Positions 11,809-22,494 of a stretch of 64,000 nt of DNA are shown here, piece by piece. Under the pieces are notes generated by a model. That model made no database searches. It was not told the DNA's origin and worked only from the letters and a program-made list of their open reading frames with translations. The DNA is from Galerina marginata (taxonomy: Eukaryota; Basidiomycota; Agaricomycetes; Agaricales; Galerinaceae), in the NCBI GenBank assembly GCA_023014335.1, contig JAECYW010000016.1:620001-684000 (forward strand), written 5' to 3'. The position numbers were made by a program, and so were the translations under genes. How positions within the stretch are numbered: the stretch's first letter is position 1; the number at the start of each line of letters is the position of its first letter.

Positions 11809-12405
11809 GGTAGGGGCCACCAGGAACCGGCCACCTTATGTAAGCGATTACATAAGCGGCAAAATGTTGGGTCGGGGAAAAAATAAAAATTTTGGATGGG
11901 TATTTTCAGTGATATCGCAGGGGAAAGACAGTTATTTTTTTTTTGTTTCATGTCAACTTATAATGAAGACACCGAAACCTTTGTTAACTGCCCCATGACT
12001 CGTTATTTGATTTCAAGAGGGTATGGTGTACAGGCGGGGAAGTTGCAGGGAAGTCGGGGGATAAATGCCGGTCGGTCCGATGGCAAGACACCTACCTGAT
12101 ATAGTAACTTACGTAATACCCTAACCCTAAGGTCGCGGCAAAATCTTGGGGGTCAAAATTTCGAAAAGTTGCAGAACGAACCGGAAAGCACGAAAAAACA
12201 CTTAGAAAAAAATTCGGATTTTTTTGAAAATGGCTAATATCTCTCTCAAAAGTTGATCAATTTGAAATCTGTTTCCAACAAGTTGTAAGGATAGTCAATA
12301 GCTTCATTTCTATGGTCTTTGAAATGTGAGAAAGTTGGTGGTGGTCGGGGTATATCGTGCTCGTTGTTGCTTACATAAGGTGGCCGGTTCCTGATGGCCC
12401 CTACC
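11809..12405. mobile_element. Non-autonomous TIR element flanked by TTAA, 597 bp
   Basis: The 37 bases at 11809-11845, beginning GGTAGGGGCCACCAGGAACC, are repeated in inverse orientation at 12369-12405 with one mismatch. TTAA lies directly outside each end (11805-11808 and 12406-12409). A TTAA target duplication is the hallmark of piggyBac-type insertion. Because TTAA is itself palindromic it could equally be part of a longer inverted repeat, so the superfamily is tentative. The interior carries no transposase-like frame. It is best described as a MITE. Confidence 0.8.
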
Positions 12406-14999
12406 TTAACCTTGATTTAACCGAGGTCCGGTCCGAGGCAGGATCGGAACGAACGGATCAGCGGTGCGCCAATTTTGGTTCATCACAGCCGCTGGCTTTC
12501 AAAGCCCTTCGTGATCAACGACAACGACCCTCTATTCTTTTTACCTGTCACGACTGCAGCTCCGACTGATGTCTCTGCACCACACCCATTTCACCCAATC
12601 CCAAGCTCGAGAGGGTTAACGAGTATGAAAACCTCGCGGAACTCGTCAAGCTAGCCTTCGACTCCTTGAGCTCCATATGAATTTACGTGGCTGCAACCTC
12701 TCTGGCTTCATGCTTTCGACTATGTGATTCGCCACCATGCTCGAGGCTAAGCTCAGAGTCAACCTCGACGGAAAACATGTGGTTTCTCTACCGGTCTGCC
12801 CTGCCTAGCGCACTGCTTGGGCAATGGGATTCCGGGTTGAAAGGGGAAAAGCTGCTCGCGTTCGCCGTTTAATTTCATGGGGTGAATCGAGCATTGTTTC
12901 ATTGGCGTTCGAATGGATGGTATGTTGTCGTCTACTGCCTGATTTTTTTTTACTATACTAACTGATTTTGTGCTTAGATTCAGGAACAGGGCAGCGACGA
13001 TGCGATAGTCGAGAATTTGGGGCGATCCTTTCCCGAAATTGGGCTTAAATACCATGAATAGCAATCGGGTTGCCATTCGAAGGTCAATATCAGTACGCAC
13101 ATTTGAGGTGTCTGGTGGATTGCTGCATGGTGCTCGTTTCTTGCTTTCTTGTTTGTTTTTCTTTCCTGAATTCGTCTCTCATTGTTTTAGAACGATGACG
13201 ACGAACCCAACTCAACATTTAGCGAATAATTCCAAATGCCAAAACCGAGATTCAGAGAACAATGGAGGAGAACAAGAACGAGATGGGAAACGGAGAACCG
13301 TTTGTTCTTTTTCTAAGTAGCTGGCCCTGGTAAACCTGAAACATCCGTCTTATGCTAGAACCACTGCTTATCGTGGTCGATGTAGCGACTGGACCTTGGT
13401 GTCGTCAATCACGTCGACTGTTTCGATCAGCTCTGGGTAGCAAGATCCTAAGAACGCGTCGAGCCGTGGCGAGTAACGGGTATACATCGTGTTGTGGTGC
13501 TCAACATGGGGTTTTCACCCCGCCCCACCATTGAGTGGGCGACATTGAAGTGGCCAGCGGGACGGGTGAAGGGGCGGGTGGTTAATGAAGTGCATTGTCG
13601 TTCGGATTTGATTCATCTTTTTCTTTTGTTTCTGAATTCAGTCATTTCCCTCAGTTCTACTGTTTGAGAACGACCAAGTTTTCAAGTTTCAAGCTCAAGA
13701 CGTCGATGGTAGTTTCTGTAGTGAGTTGGAATGATCCTCGTTCAAGTGAAGCTGAAAGCAAATGAACTAACGTCTTGCGCAGATTAGATACCATTCAAAA
13801 TGATCAGAATTGACCTTCTGATTCTGTCGTACCCTATACGAGCCAACTTGCCAACACTCAACGCCAAATGGATTCAAAGCATGCAGACAGCGTAAAGGCT
13901 TGGCCTTTCAACATCTCAACCTATCCCAACTCTATCTAGTATCTCTGTTGGCGTCGGCGCCATTCTGTTAAGCCTCACAGGTCAAAATATTTTCAAAAAC
14001 GACCGATATACTCTGCAGCGTCTGGCCACGTTCTTTTCCACCCACTCATTTTTCGCCTTCAAAGGGAGTGAGCAACGCCACACGGATTCAAAAGAAACAT
14101 TGATGGCGTAAAGGCCTTGGCTGACTTAACTTCAACATGTCAATCTAGCTCAACTCTATCTCTATTGAGGTCGGCGCCATTCTGTCAATCTCTTGTTGAA
14201 CGTCTTTCCGTTGAGTACCTTCACAAGTCATCGGGTTTTTTTGCTGACTTTCTACTTTCAACGAATTCAGCTTCCTTGATGGCCTTGCTTTGTTCGACAT
14301 TGCCTATCTGTTCATGTGTTCGAAGTGTGGCACTATGATACCGAATTCTCCGATACAAACCGCCATTTCGATCTTTTGAACCTAAGACCGCTCAGTGCGT
14401 ATCGTAAGATCACCGCTCATCCCATTAGGTTTGACGTTAACGACTTTCATTTTAACAGAACGTTAAATGTCACCTGATCACTCATTGCCCAATGAAGTTG
14501 CGACCTTTCTTTGGACGTCCAAGTGTTCCTACTTCATTCAAAATGACCCCTACATACCGGCATCGGAGGTGAATATGTCCCGTCCGTCTGGGATGTTTCA
14601 ACCTACTGCACCACTGCAAGCCCAAATCCATGTTCTCGTCATATCCGCTGTGTTCTGCAACGAGCAATCTCGAAAACCTTAGTCCAAGTCTGTCCGTTCT
14701 CGTTAACAATGCCAACTGAAAATGCGTTGTACCTAGGACGGGCGTCATTTCACTCCGAGAAATTGAATACAGCTTGGAAGCTCTTATGGAGCGCTCATCG
14801 TGTAATCCGATAGGCAGAAATGGATTCAACCGAGACTGGAGGGTATAAAATCACGAAAACTGTGTCCGTTATTTCTCAAACTACAAAACCCCAACTACAT
14901 CGAAATCTCATCGCTCAGGCGAATCTTACAGAGGTACGTGGCCTTCAATTACCATGGCAGAGAAGGATCTACTAACGCGAATAAATGCTACTAGTGTAT
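12406..14999. other. Intergenic region with diverged direct repeats; CVNH promoter at right end
   Basis: No gene was recognised. Two diverged copies of a segment of about 130 bp lie near 13853-13985 and 14072-14200. They share GGATTCAAA, GGCGTAAAGG, TCAACTCTATC-like stretches and GTCGGCGCCATTCTGT. They look like an old duplication or two copies of a decayed repeat family. The right end carries the TATA box and leader of the CVNH gene. Confidence 0.45.
14844..14851 (+). promoter_or_regulatory. Probable TATA box and 5'-UTR intron of the CVNH gene
   Basis: GTATAAAA lies about 155 bp before the ATG at 15001. Between them GTACGTGG near 14934 and TACTAG near 14994 would bound a 5'-UTR intron of about 60 bp, which would explain the long spacing. 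Confidence 0.45.
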
Positions 15000-15000
15000 T

Positions 15001-16530
15001 ATGTCTATCACGGAATCTTGTCGCAAGGTCACCATCTCCAAAGGGATTCTCACAGCTGAATGCCGAAAGTCTGACCAAAAGACTTACGTCTCTGCCTCCA
15101 TCTCTCTCGATGACCACCTCGGGGTCGTAGACGGAAAACTAGCTTGGGGCAGCAAAGGCTTCAGCCAACTAACCCAAGACGTCGCCGTCGTCGACGGGAT
15201 TCTCACCGCCAAACTCAAGACGACCGGTAACAAACTGATCGACGGAAAATTCGATCTCAGCCATTATATCCACAACAATAATGGTGTTTTGGAGCCCGTC
15301 CAGAGGCCCCGTTCTGTGATGGCGAGGTGTGTTTCTGTCCATGAATCATTGCGACGACGCCGCTTATCGAACATTTTCGTGCCAAGCAGCCCTAGGAAAA
15401 CGGACACAGTTAAGGCAGCACCTGGACTGCTTAGAACAACCTCTCTTGCTAGCGCTGCATCTGCAGCGACTGACATAAGCAGTGCTACCAGCAACCTATT
15501 CTCAGCCACTTCGTCGGCTTCAAGCGCAACCTCAGTCTTGTCATCATCGTCGACCACTTCAAAGAGTTCTTTCTCCTCGTCGGCTTTCAGAAGGTAAAGT
15601 CTCCGTTAAACGATAGTCAACCCATGTTCTCACTGGCAATCGTTGTTCAACAGCCAAAGCAAGCATCTCCCAATTGAGGATGCTTGCACCAAGTTCGAGC
15701 TCGTTGATGGCTGCAAGCTCAAAGTCGATTGTCGCCGTCTCGACGGCTCCATCGCATGCTCGACTATTGACCTAAACGAATACCTCGGAAATGCAGACGG
15801 ACGCCTCGATTGGGACCTTAAAGGCTTCCGCGACACCTGCACGGATATAGCCCTTGACGGTTACTACCTCACAGCGAAATGTCGGCACCACGGAAGCGAG
15901 GACCGCCACTCCGTCTGCCGCCTCGACCTGCGGACCCGCCTCCGCATCGCAGACGGCGTGCTCATCTGCATCGAGCTCAACAAAAAGCTCTCTGTCATGC
16001 TCAGTGAAGTGCCCTGGATGAAATTCAAAGTCATCGCCGAGCCTGACCTGTCCATCTTCGCCAAGCATCCCGTTATGCACGAGACCCTCGTCCGCATCAC
16101 GGAGACTGCTGTCGAGCACGTCACCCTTGAGATGCACAGGAAGCTGACCATTGCCATGGAAGAGGCCATCAAGGTCGTGACCATTTCTGCGATGCGCCAT
16201 ATTTCGGAGCAGTTGGAAATCTTGGTAGCCGACGTTGTTGGATGTGCGACGGCTAATACCTCCATTACCGAGGCTGAGTGCCTGCACATCTATGGCGGCG
16301 AATACGGACGAAGAAATGGGCACGAACATGGGAACGGGTACGGCTACGGAAACGGCTATAGCGAACACGAGCACGAACACGGAAATGGAAACGGGAACGG
16401 GCATGGCTATGGCGGAGGCCATGGTCATGGTGGAGGCAACCACGAGCAGGTTAGCTATGGTCAACATGGTGGCCAGGATAACTATGCACCCAACAACTAC
16501 AACAACCACAACGGACAATCTCTTGACTGA
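15001..16530 (+). CDS. Two-domain cyanovirin-N homologue (CVNH) with His/Gly/Asn-rich tail, 489 aa
   Basis: Two exons (15001-15593 and 15654-16530) join in phase to 489 codons. Residues 1 to about 100 and about 200-310 each show the CVNH pattern: a Cys-containing strand (TAECRKSD; KVDCRRLDGS), then a LDDHLG or LNEYLGNADGRLDW turn, then a second half repeating the theme. CVNH folds are carbohydrate-binding lectins, and fungal members are usually cytosolic. No signal peptide is present, which agrees. The domains are separated by about 100 residues of Ser/Thr/Ala-rich linker. After domain 2 come about 100 residues of likely helix, then from about residue 415 a tail made of HEHGNGYGYGNG-like repeats that could bind metal or be disordered. 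The first domain has fewer cysteines than the second, so its fold may lack a disulfide. The sugar specificity is unknown. Confidence 0.82.
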
Positions 16531-16795
16531 TACGATACTGACCTTATGTTTATATATCTTGGACTCTGGCGACTGAAAATATGCCCTTTCTTTGTGCCTT
16601 CCGTACGCCTTACTTGTATGATAGCTGACGAATAAAATTTCTGGAATAGTGTCAAAATATTGTCAGGCTACCGAGCGTGAACATGGCTAGATTATGGCTA
16701 TCATCATTAGCTACACATGCTTAACAACAAGAGTGAACAAAGGACGCTTGAATTATGAAAATTGGGCACCGATACAACATGGATTGAGAAGACAG

Positions 16796-19341
16796 TTACT
16801 TGACTGCTCGACCCAGCATCGCTTTGACCGATAACCGCTGAATTCTTTCCACGTACGCATCCAAACCCTTCTCCCATTGCTTCAATTCTCCCTTCTTCGT
16901 GACAGTATAGAGAACACCCTTCTGCTCGCCATCGCTGTCATCGTCGTCTTCATCATCATCTCCTCCTTCAATGACCTGCTTCAAGAACCAGACATCATGG
17001 CTAACCACCACCAACGCACCCTCAAACTCGCACAAAGACTCAACCAACGACTCGACGGTGCCCATATCAAGGTGGTTCGTAATCTCATCAAGCAGGAGAA
17101 CGTGTGGGCGATGGAACGTCACAAGCGCCAGAGCAACGCGGTTCCGCTGCCCACCGCTCAGAGTTCGGATAGGGCGGGTTACGGGGTCGCCGCTGATTCC
17201 ACATGAACCGAAATGCGAGCGGGCTTCTCCTTCCGAGATAACGACGTCCGGATAGGACTTTGCAAGCTGCTGCAGGGCTGAAAGGGAGAGCTCGAGCTGG
17301 TCCACAGTGTGTTGCGAGAAGTATCCAATGCGCAGGCGGTGGTGCTTCTTCACTTCTCCGGAAATCGGCTTGAGTTCTCCAGCGAGCAGGTTCATGACAG
17401 TGGATTTTCCGCAACCATTGGGGCCAAGCAAACCGATCCGAGCATGAGGACCGACGTCGAGGGACACTTTGTTGAGGATCATCGGAGCCGAAGGCTTTGG
17501 GTCGTAACGGAAGGAAAGTTCAGAGAGCTGGAGGAACGAGCTGCCTGGGAAGTTGAATGGCTCGGGAGGTGGTAGCTTGATCGGCGCTGTTTTTACTCCT
17601 TGCTCGACAACGATTTCTGCACGGAAGCCGTGATAACTCTCCTTGTACCGTTTTCCATCTTCCAAACGCTGCATTCCTAGTTTTTCGAGTTTCTGGATAT
17701 TCCAACAAACTTAATTGAACGACTCTGTTTTGACAAAGAACGACGACAAACCTTCTTGCGAGAAGCAACCTGTCCATATCGTTTGTCGTCTCCGGTCGCT
17801 TTCGCCTGCTGAACATTTTTCTGTATGCTATCCAGGATTTGTTTGCGCCTCTTCATATCCAGCTATCATAAAATGAGTTCTCCACCTCTTGAAAAGTTGC
17901 GGTAATCGTCACCTCTTTTAGACGCATTTTGCGCTTCCTTTGCTCTTCTGTGTTCTTTTCCCAGTCGTCGTAATTGCCAGGGTGATAAGTGAGCTTCTTA
18001 TCTCGGAAAATAATGGTCTCGTCTGTGACGGCGTCAAGGAAGCTTCGGTCGTGAGACACGACAACCACGGTCTGGCCCTCTGCATCGTTCGTCAAATATG
18101 ACTGCAGCCATACAATCGCAGGAAGGTCCAAATGGTTAGCTAATCGAAACGAAAATTAAGTGGGTCAATAGATGGAAAAAATTAATGTTGAGGAAAGACG
18201 TACTAGGTTCATCCAAGAGGAGGATATCTGGCTTAATGAACAACGCCTTCCCCAACATAACACGCATCCTCCAGCCACCACTCAGTCCGCCAATTTCTTT
18301 GCCTGCTTTGGCGAGGTCGTTGTCACCGAACCCTAAGCCTCTGAGGATAGTCTTGGCTCTGGCTTCATCGGCTTCAACATCCAGGGTTTCGTACGCGCCA
18401 AAAACCTCTGTCATGATGTCGTGGACCATCTTCGTTGTAACATATGTTTGCGGATCTTGGGCTTGAAGGGTGGCCAGATCGCTCTCGGCAACAAGTAAGG
18501 CTTGACGCGCTGTATGACCCCTTTGACCTGATCGTTTTGTGGCAATTTTCTGGGCAGCATCAAGAGCAATTTCGGCCCGAGAGACAAGTAGGCTGTGAAT
18601 AATCGTGTTCAGAGAGGCATCCGATGTGTTTCTCTTTGAAAACCCTTCCAATGCTATGAGATGCATCGGTTAGATTATTCCATTCGGTAGACAGCTCCGA
18701 GAAGTAACGAACCATGCGCTTCTTTAATGATCCGCGTACGATCGACGTCGGCGCTCAGAAGCTCTTCCAGAATGGTTCGACCGGCGGTAACTTCTTCTAG
18801 TTGAGCTATGTGCAAAATCCGAACGTTCTGAGGCAGTCCAACAAGAATATTGTTCCCAAGGACAGACATCAACACTTGAGAAAGACATTTGGTCCCGCTT
18901 CCAGTAAATAGTCGAAATGGAGACGAAATAATTTACCTGATTTGCCGACGCCATTTTGACCAACCATCCCATAACGAACTCCAGGTTTCAACCGAAGATG
19001 AGCGTCGACGAGGAGCTCCTTGTTGTTGACGCTGACATTTACGCCTTTGATATCAATATCCGTGTCACTGGCATCGAAGGTTTCCCTATGGAAGCGACTC
19101 TGTTGAGAAAATGCCACTATTTCAACCGGCGGGGTCGAACTGGATGCCTGGTCAACAATTTCCGATGGTGTACTGGTCGATCCCGCCGATTCAACCTGCT
19201 TCTTCTTGTATTTGCTAACTTTCGCTTTGGCGGGTGCCTATGAATTGTTATTTTAGCATATGAACGGTAACTTATAGGACAGATCCTATTCACCTTAGTC
19301 GAGTCGGATAATTGGAGAGCTCCGAAGTTAATGGCGTCCAT
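16796..19341 (-). CDS. ABC-F family ATPase (GCN20/ARB1-like)
   Basis: The spliced product carries two nucleotide-binding domains and no membrane segments, the hallmark of ABC-F proteins that act on ribosomes in translation control or ribosome biogenesis. Domain 1 has Walker A GQNGVGKS (split by an intron near 18940), signature LSGGWRMRVML and Walker B ILLLDEP. The DEP codons and the rest of the H-loop region (VVVVSHDRSFLDAV) are separated by another intron near 18140-18200. Domain 2 has Walker A GPNGCGKST, signature LSGGQRNRVAL, Walker B VLLLDEITNHLD and the switch VVVSHDVWFL. The second Walker B has Ile where the family normally has Pro (DEPTNHLD). A charged linker with KRRKQ lies between the domains. 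An acidic patch (GGDDDEDDDDSDGE) sits near the C-terminus. The start at 19341 is the first ATG (MDAINFGALQ). It is divergent from the APH-like kinase. Confidence 0.88.
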
Positions 19342-19731
19342 GGCTGGAATCGAGTATCAGAGAAAGTGTAGGAAGAAAGACTTCTGTCAGTCTGAGTCGA
19401 GTTTGTCGAAACTAGTGGCTTGTAGTCGACCAAGAGTTGACTCATGCGGGACCGATCCCATATCTGTGGCACGGATGCGGGGCCTTCAGCAGTGGAGTTT
19501 GCCTTGAAAAATCAAAATTCTCCGACGGTTTTCATTGGTTGATTCCTTGGCGGTCACGTCTACGGACCGAGTCCTGATTACGTCAGGTCAACAAACTGAT
19601 CGGACGCTGTTCTGAATTTTTTGATTCATATTTCTGCGGCTTCACGAATCATCTAAAGTTGTAGATCAGTGAGTACACATGAAAGGACTACGAATTTTAT
19701 TAGTCTGACTACAGGAGACTACGAATCACCA
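19342..19731. promoter_or_regulatory. Shared intergenic promoter region, ABC-F and APH-like kinase
   Basis: About 390 bp separate the two divergent start codons. No clear TATA box is seen on either strand. Confidence 0.4.
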
Positions 19732-21196
19732 ATGGCCGAAGATTCAATATCCACGTTCTCGTATGATGGCGATGGAGATCCTGACACTTTCAGCCTCCAT
19801 GAGCTGAGGGCAGTTGTTAACTCCCATTTCCACACCATTTGCAGCCTTGAAAAGTTGGCGGAGGGTGGTTATCACAAGGTTCGACTGGGATACCGCTCTT
19901 TCTTTCTTATCCTTGCAAACTTCCTTGTTTCCAGGTATATTCCATTGTGCCGGATGATGGAACACCTCTTGGTGTCGCACGCGTTGCTTCCCCTGCGTTT
20001 CCGAAGGATAAGACGGAGTCGGAGGTGATTGATAAATCGGTCTAAGCCTCTAAGTGTTCACTGATAATTGAGCTCTAGGTTGCGACTCTCGAATTCCTCG
20101 CCACACGCACGCATATTCCTGTTCCGAAAGTTTACGCTTGGAACTCAGACGCATCCAACCCGGTTGGTGCGGAGTACATTCTCATGCAGAAAGTTAGGTC
20201 GATAACTGAAGTGGTCTATATGTCTCATATTGGATATATTGCAGGTCCCAGGTTTTCCCGCCAGCGAAAAGTGGGACACACTCTCAACGATCGTGAAAGA
20301 AAATGTGGTCTCTCAAGTTGCCGATCATCTCATGGCCATCTTTGCCCTGCGTTTTGATTGTGCAGGCTCACTCTATCTCTCCTCACGTTCAGAAAGCGGC
20401 GTCATAGTTGGGCCTATTGTCAGTACGCCATTTTATCGCGCCATTGACGGTGTTGTTCGCATACGCGATGCAGATCCAACCTTGCATGCTGAACTATTCC
20501 GCCTTCGTGGTCCCTTCTCAAATACCTCTGATTACCTTCAGAGCTTCTTACTTGCTGAGCTCCATTTCCTATCGCACCACCGCTCCGTCGCATTATCAGA
20601 ATTTGGTGAAGAGGACGAAGAGGCCGCTGTAATCCGTCTTGAACAAGGGGAACGTGCTCTTCAAAAAGCACTTGAATTGTGCTCCGTTTATCCTGGTGAT
20701 ATCCAATTTTATGGTCAGGAGGCCGCACCAGTAAAACCATTCTCGCTCCGGCTTGATGATTTTCGGTTGTCAAATATTATGGTGGGCATCCGCGCCATTG
20801 GTCCATTGTCTGCTTAACGCCCTGCATGATTAGATCGACGAATCCGGTCGAGTGACGGGAATTATCGACTTCGAGGGAGCCACCATTGCTTCTCTCTGGG
20901 AATGCGCACTCCTTCCCCGATGGTTACAAGATCCCGACGATCCCGAGGCGACCTATGAAGGTGGGTCAGCGGAAAGTAGGCGAACGCTGCGGGCGCTTTT
21001 TTTGAACAAGGTTGAAAATGAGGAGTGGAAAGCCTTGTATGAGCAGGGGAAACCTTTCCGACTGCTTAGTGATCGGTTGCAATTTAAAGTTCGCGTTTGG
21101 GCTTCAGATGGTATGGAGGCGTGGGTGGACGAGAGGCTTGCTTGGGCGAAGGACCATCCTGGTGTTGGATTTCCTGAGCGCAATATTGCCCGGTAA
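19732..21196 (+). CDS. APH/choline-kinase-like phosphotransferase
   Basis: The protein belongs to the aminoglycoside-phosphotransferase fold group that is widespread in fungi and rarely has a known substrate. An N-lobe segment (LEKLAEGGYHKVYSIV) corresponds to the nucleotide-binding loop, and EYILMQKVPG to the hinge. The Brenner-like catalytic segment is RLDDFRLSNIM, followed by GIIDFEGATIASLW, whose Asp fits the metal-binding DFE/DxD position. The usual HGD histidine is absent (SLRLDD here). Introns lie at about 19880-19935, 20027-20080, 20193-20245 and 20783-20834, all with GT..AG ends. The ATG at 19732 is chosen because the longer frame has no ATG upstream. Homologues are sometimes annotated as AIM9-like mitochondrial proteins, but no transit peptide is evident. 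Confidence 0.8.
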
Positions 21197-21957
21197 CCAA
21201 TTATCAAGAACAAGTGTACGAATTTCAAAGTCAAACCCCAGCTTCGACAACTGCCTACCGATTACTTGCACTACTCTCCTTTGTTGCGAAAGGCGTGGAT
21301 CCCTTCCCTGCCTCCGTCGCCGCCTTGGAATATCCAGCCTATGCTTCCGCTGGAGTAATTTCTGTCGGCGACAGAGCACCCTTGTTCTCTCTAAAACAGC
21401 CCGCACATCAAGTAAAATGAAGTCAGCAATGCCCGACTTCGCTATTGCACATAATTTCTCTAACCGGAAACATACAAGATGTCATTTCTTTTTTAATTTT
21501 TCTCATCCCGACCGTCTACCAACCCGAAACTATCCTGATCGAGAACTGGGAGCATGGGTTCAGAAATACTGTAGTATCCGACCCAAATACGAAGAAGCCG
21601 TCGTTCTATTATAAGATCCTTATAAAGTTTCCCAACTGAATTTCTTGCCACTACCATCGTCTCCAGCCAGAAGTCTGCTGCATGTTTATCCCTCCACTCA
21701 ACAAGGAAAGGCAAAACTTCTGCTAACCTATATGTACCAGGAACGCAGAAAGCAAAAACGGGTAAAACTGTCTTAATTAATTCCTGTGACTTGTTTACTT
21801 TCAAAGAAACTCAGTACGAAAGAATCGCAGCAACAATTGTTATATATGGGTTTTATACATAAATTTTATGACCGTGATCTCCTTCCTTCCAAACCATAAT
21901 CACCACTCCCTAAAACAACGAGAACTTGTCGCATTTGCCGAGAAGAGGACGACGGAT
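21197..21957. other. Intergenic between convergent genes
   Basis: A 103-codon minus-strand frame (21493-21804) has protein-like composition (VLPVFAFCVPGTYRLAEVLP) but no family resemblance. I do not call it a gene. Confidence 0.35.
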
Positions 21958-22394
21958 TTAAGTGCAATAAGGAATCGATCCACTCCAGGAAACGTATTCG
22001 CCAAAGGCGAGGGCGACCCAGTAATTGTTGGTGAGCTTGGCCCAGCCGCTGCAAAAAAAATTAGAACATGTTCAATGCCATTAAGGATAAGAACTTACGC
22101 GTCGCCTTTGACTACAGTAGTGTTATCGCGAGTGTAGCACTTGATGGTGATGTGAGTGCCTTTGGCGTACTGCCCGATCGCGGCACAGCTAGTCCTGGGG
22201 CAGGTGCGGTACCTGAGCCCGTCGGTTTGGACAACTCCGGCGTTGTTGCGCTTCTCGAGGAGCTCGACGTCGCGGCCGACTACGGGGGCGGAGTATACGG
22301 TGGCCTCTGGAGCAGCTGGAGCAGGCTCCGGGAGAGCGAGAGCGGGTGTCAAGGAAGCGAGGGCGAGAGCGAGAATTGGGAGAGAGAACTTCAT
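21958..22394 (-). CDS. Small secreted SH3b-like protein, 128 aa
   Basis: Two exons (22099-22394 and 21958-22048) join in phase to 128 codons. The N-terminus MKFSLPILALALASLTPALA is a classic signal peptide. A short Ala/Pro-rich pro-region follows, ending near LLEKR, which looks like a Kex2-type dibasic site. The mature part (about 75 residues) has the layout of a bacterial-type SH3 domain: a GLRYRTCPRTSCAAIGQYAKG strand-turn segment, an IKCYT strand, DAGWAKLTNNYWVAL, and a C-terminal PYC. Four cysteines could form two disulfides. SH3b domains in bacteria bind cell-wall peptides; the fungal role is unknown. A TATA element lies about 70 bp upstream of the ATG. Confidence 0.82.
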
Positions 22395-22463
22395 ATTTAA
22401 TCGAGTAGAGTGTTCGCGTCGTGGGTTGAGAACTTCTGGGGAATTGTAGGAGAAAGACCAAGG

Positions 22464-22473
22464 GCTTTTATAT
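22464..22473 (-). promoter_or_regulatory. TATA box of the secreted SH3-like gene
   Basis: On the minus strand the sequence reads GATATAAAAGCC about 70-80 bp upstream of the ATG at 22394, a strong consensus at a typical distance. Confidence 0.6.
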
Positions 22474-22494
22474 CTTTTAGCTCTGGGTGCCAAG

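Noticed and set aside
12118..12130. Telomere-like CTAACCCTAA
   Set aside because: Fewer than two units, lying inside a TIR element; not a telomere tract.
15772..16518. Long Val-rich minus-strand frame
   Set aside because: Shadow of the CVNH gene; low complexity from the His/Gly tail read in reverse.
21493..21804. 103-codon minus-strand ORF
   Set aside because: Protein-like composition but no family, no splice partners and no clear promoter.
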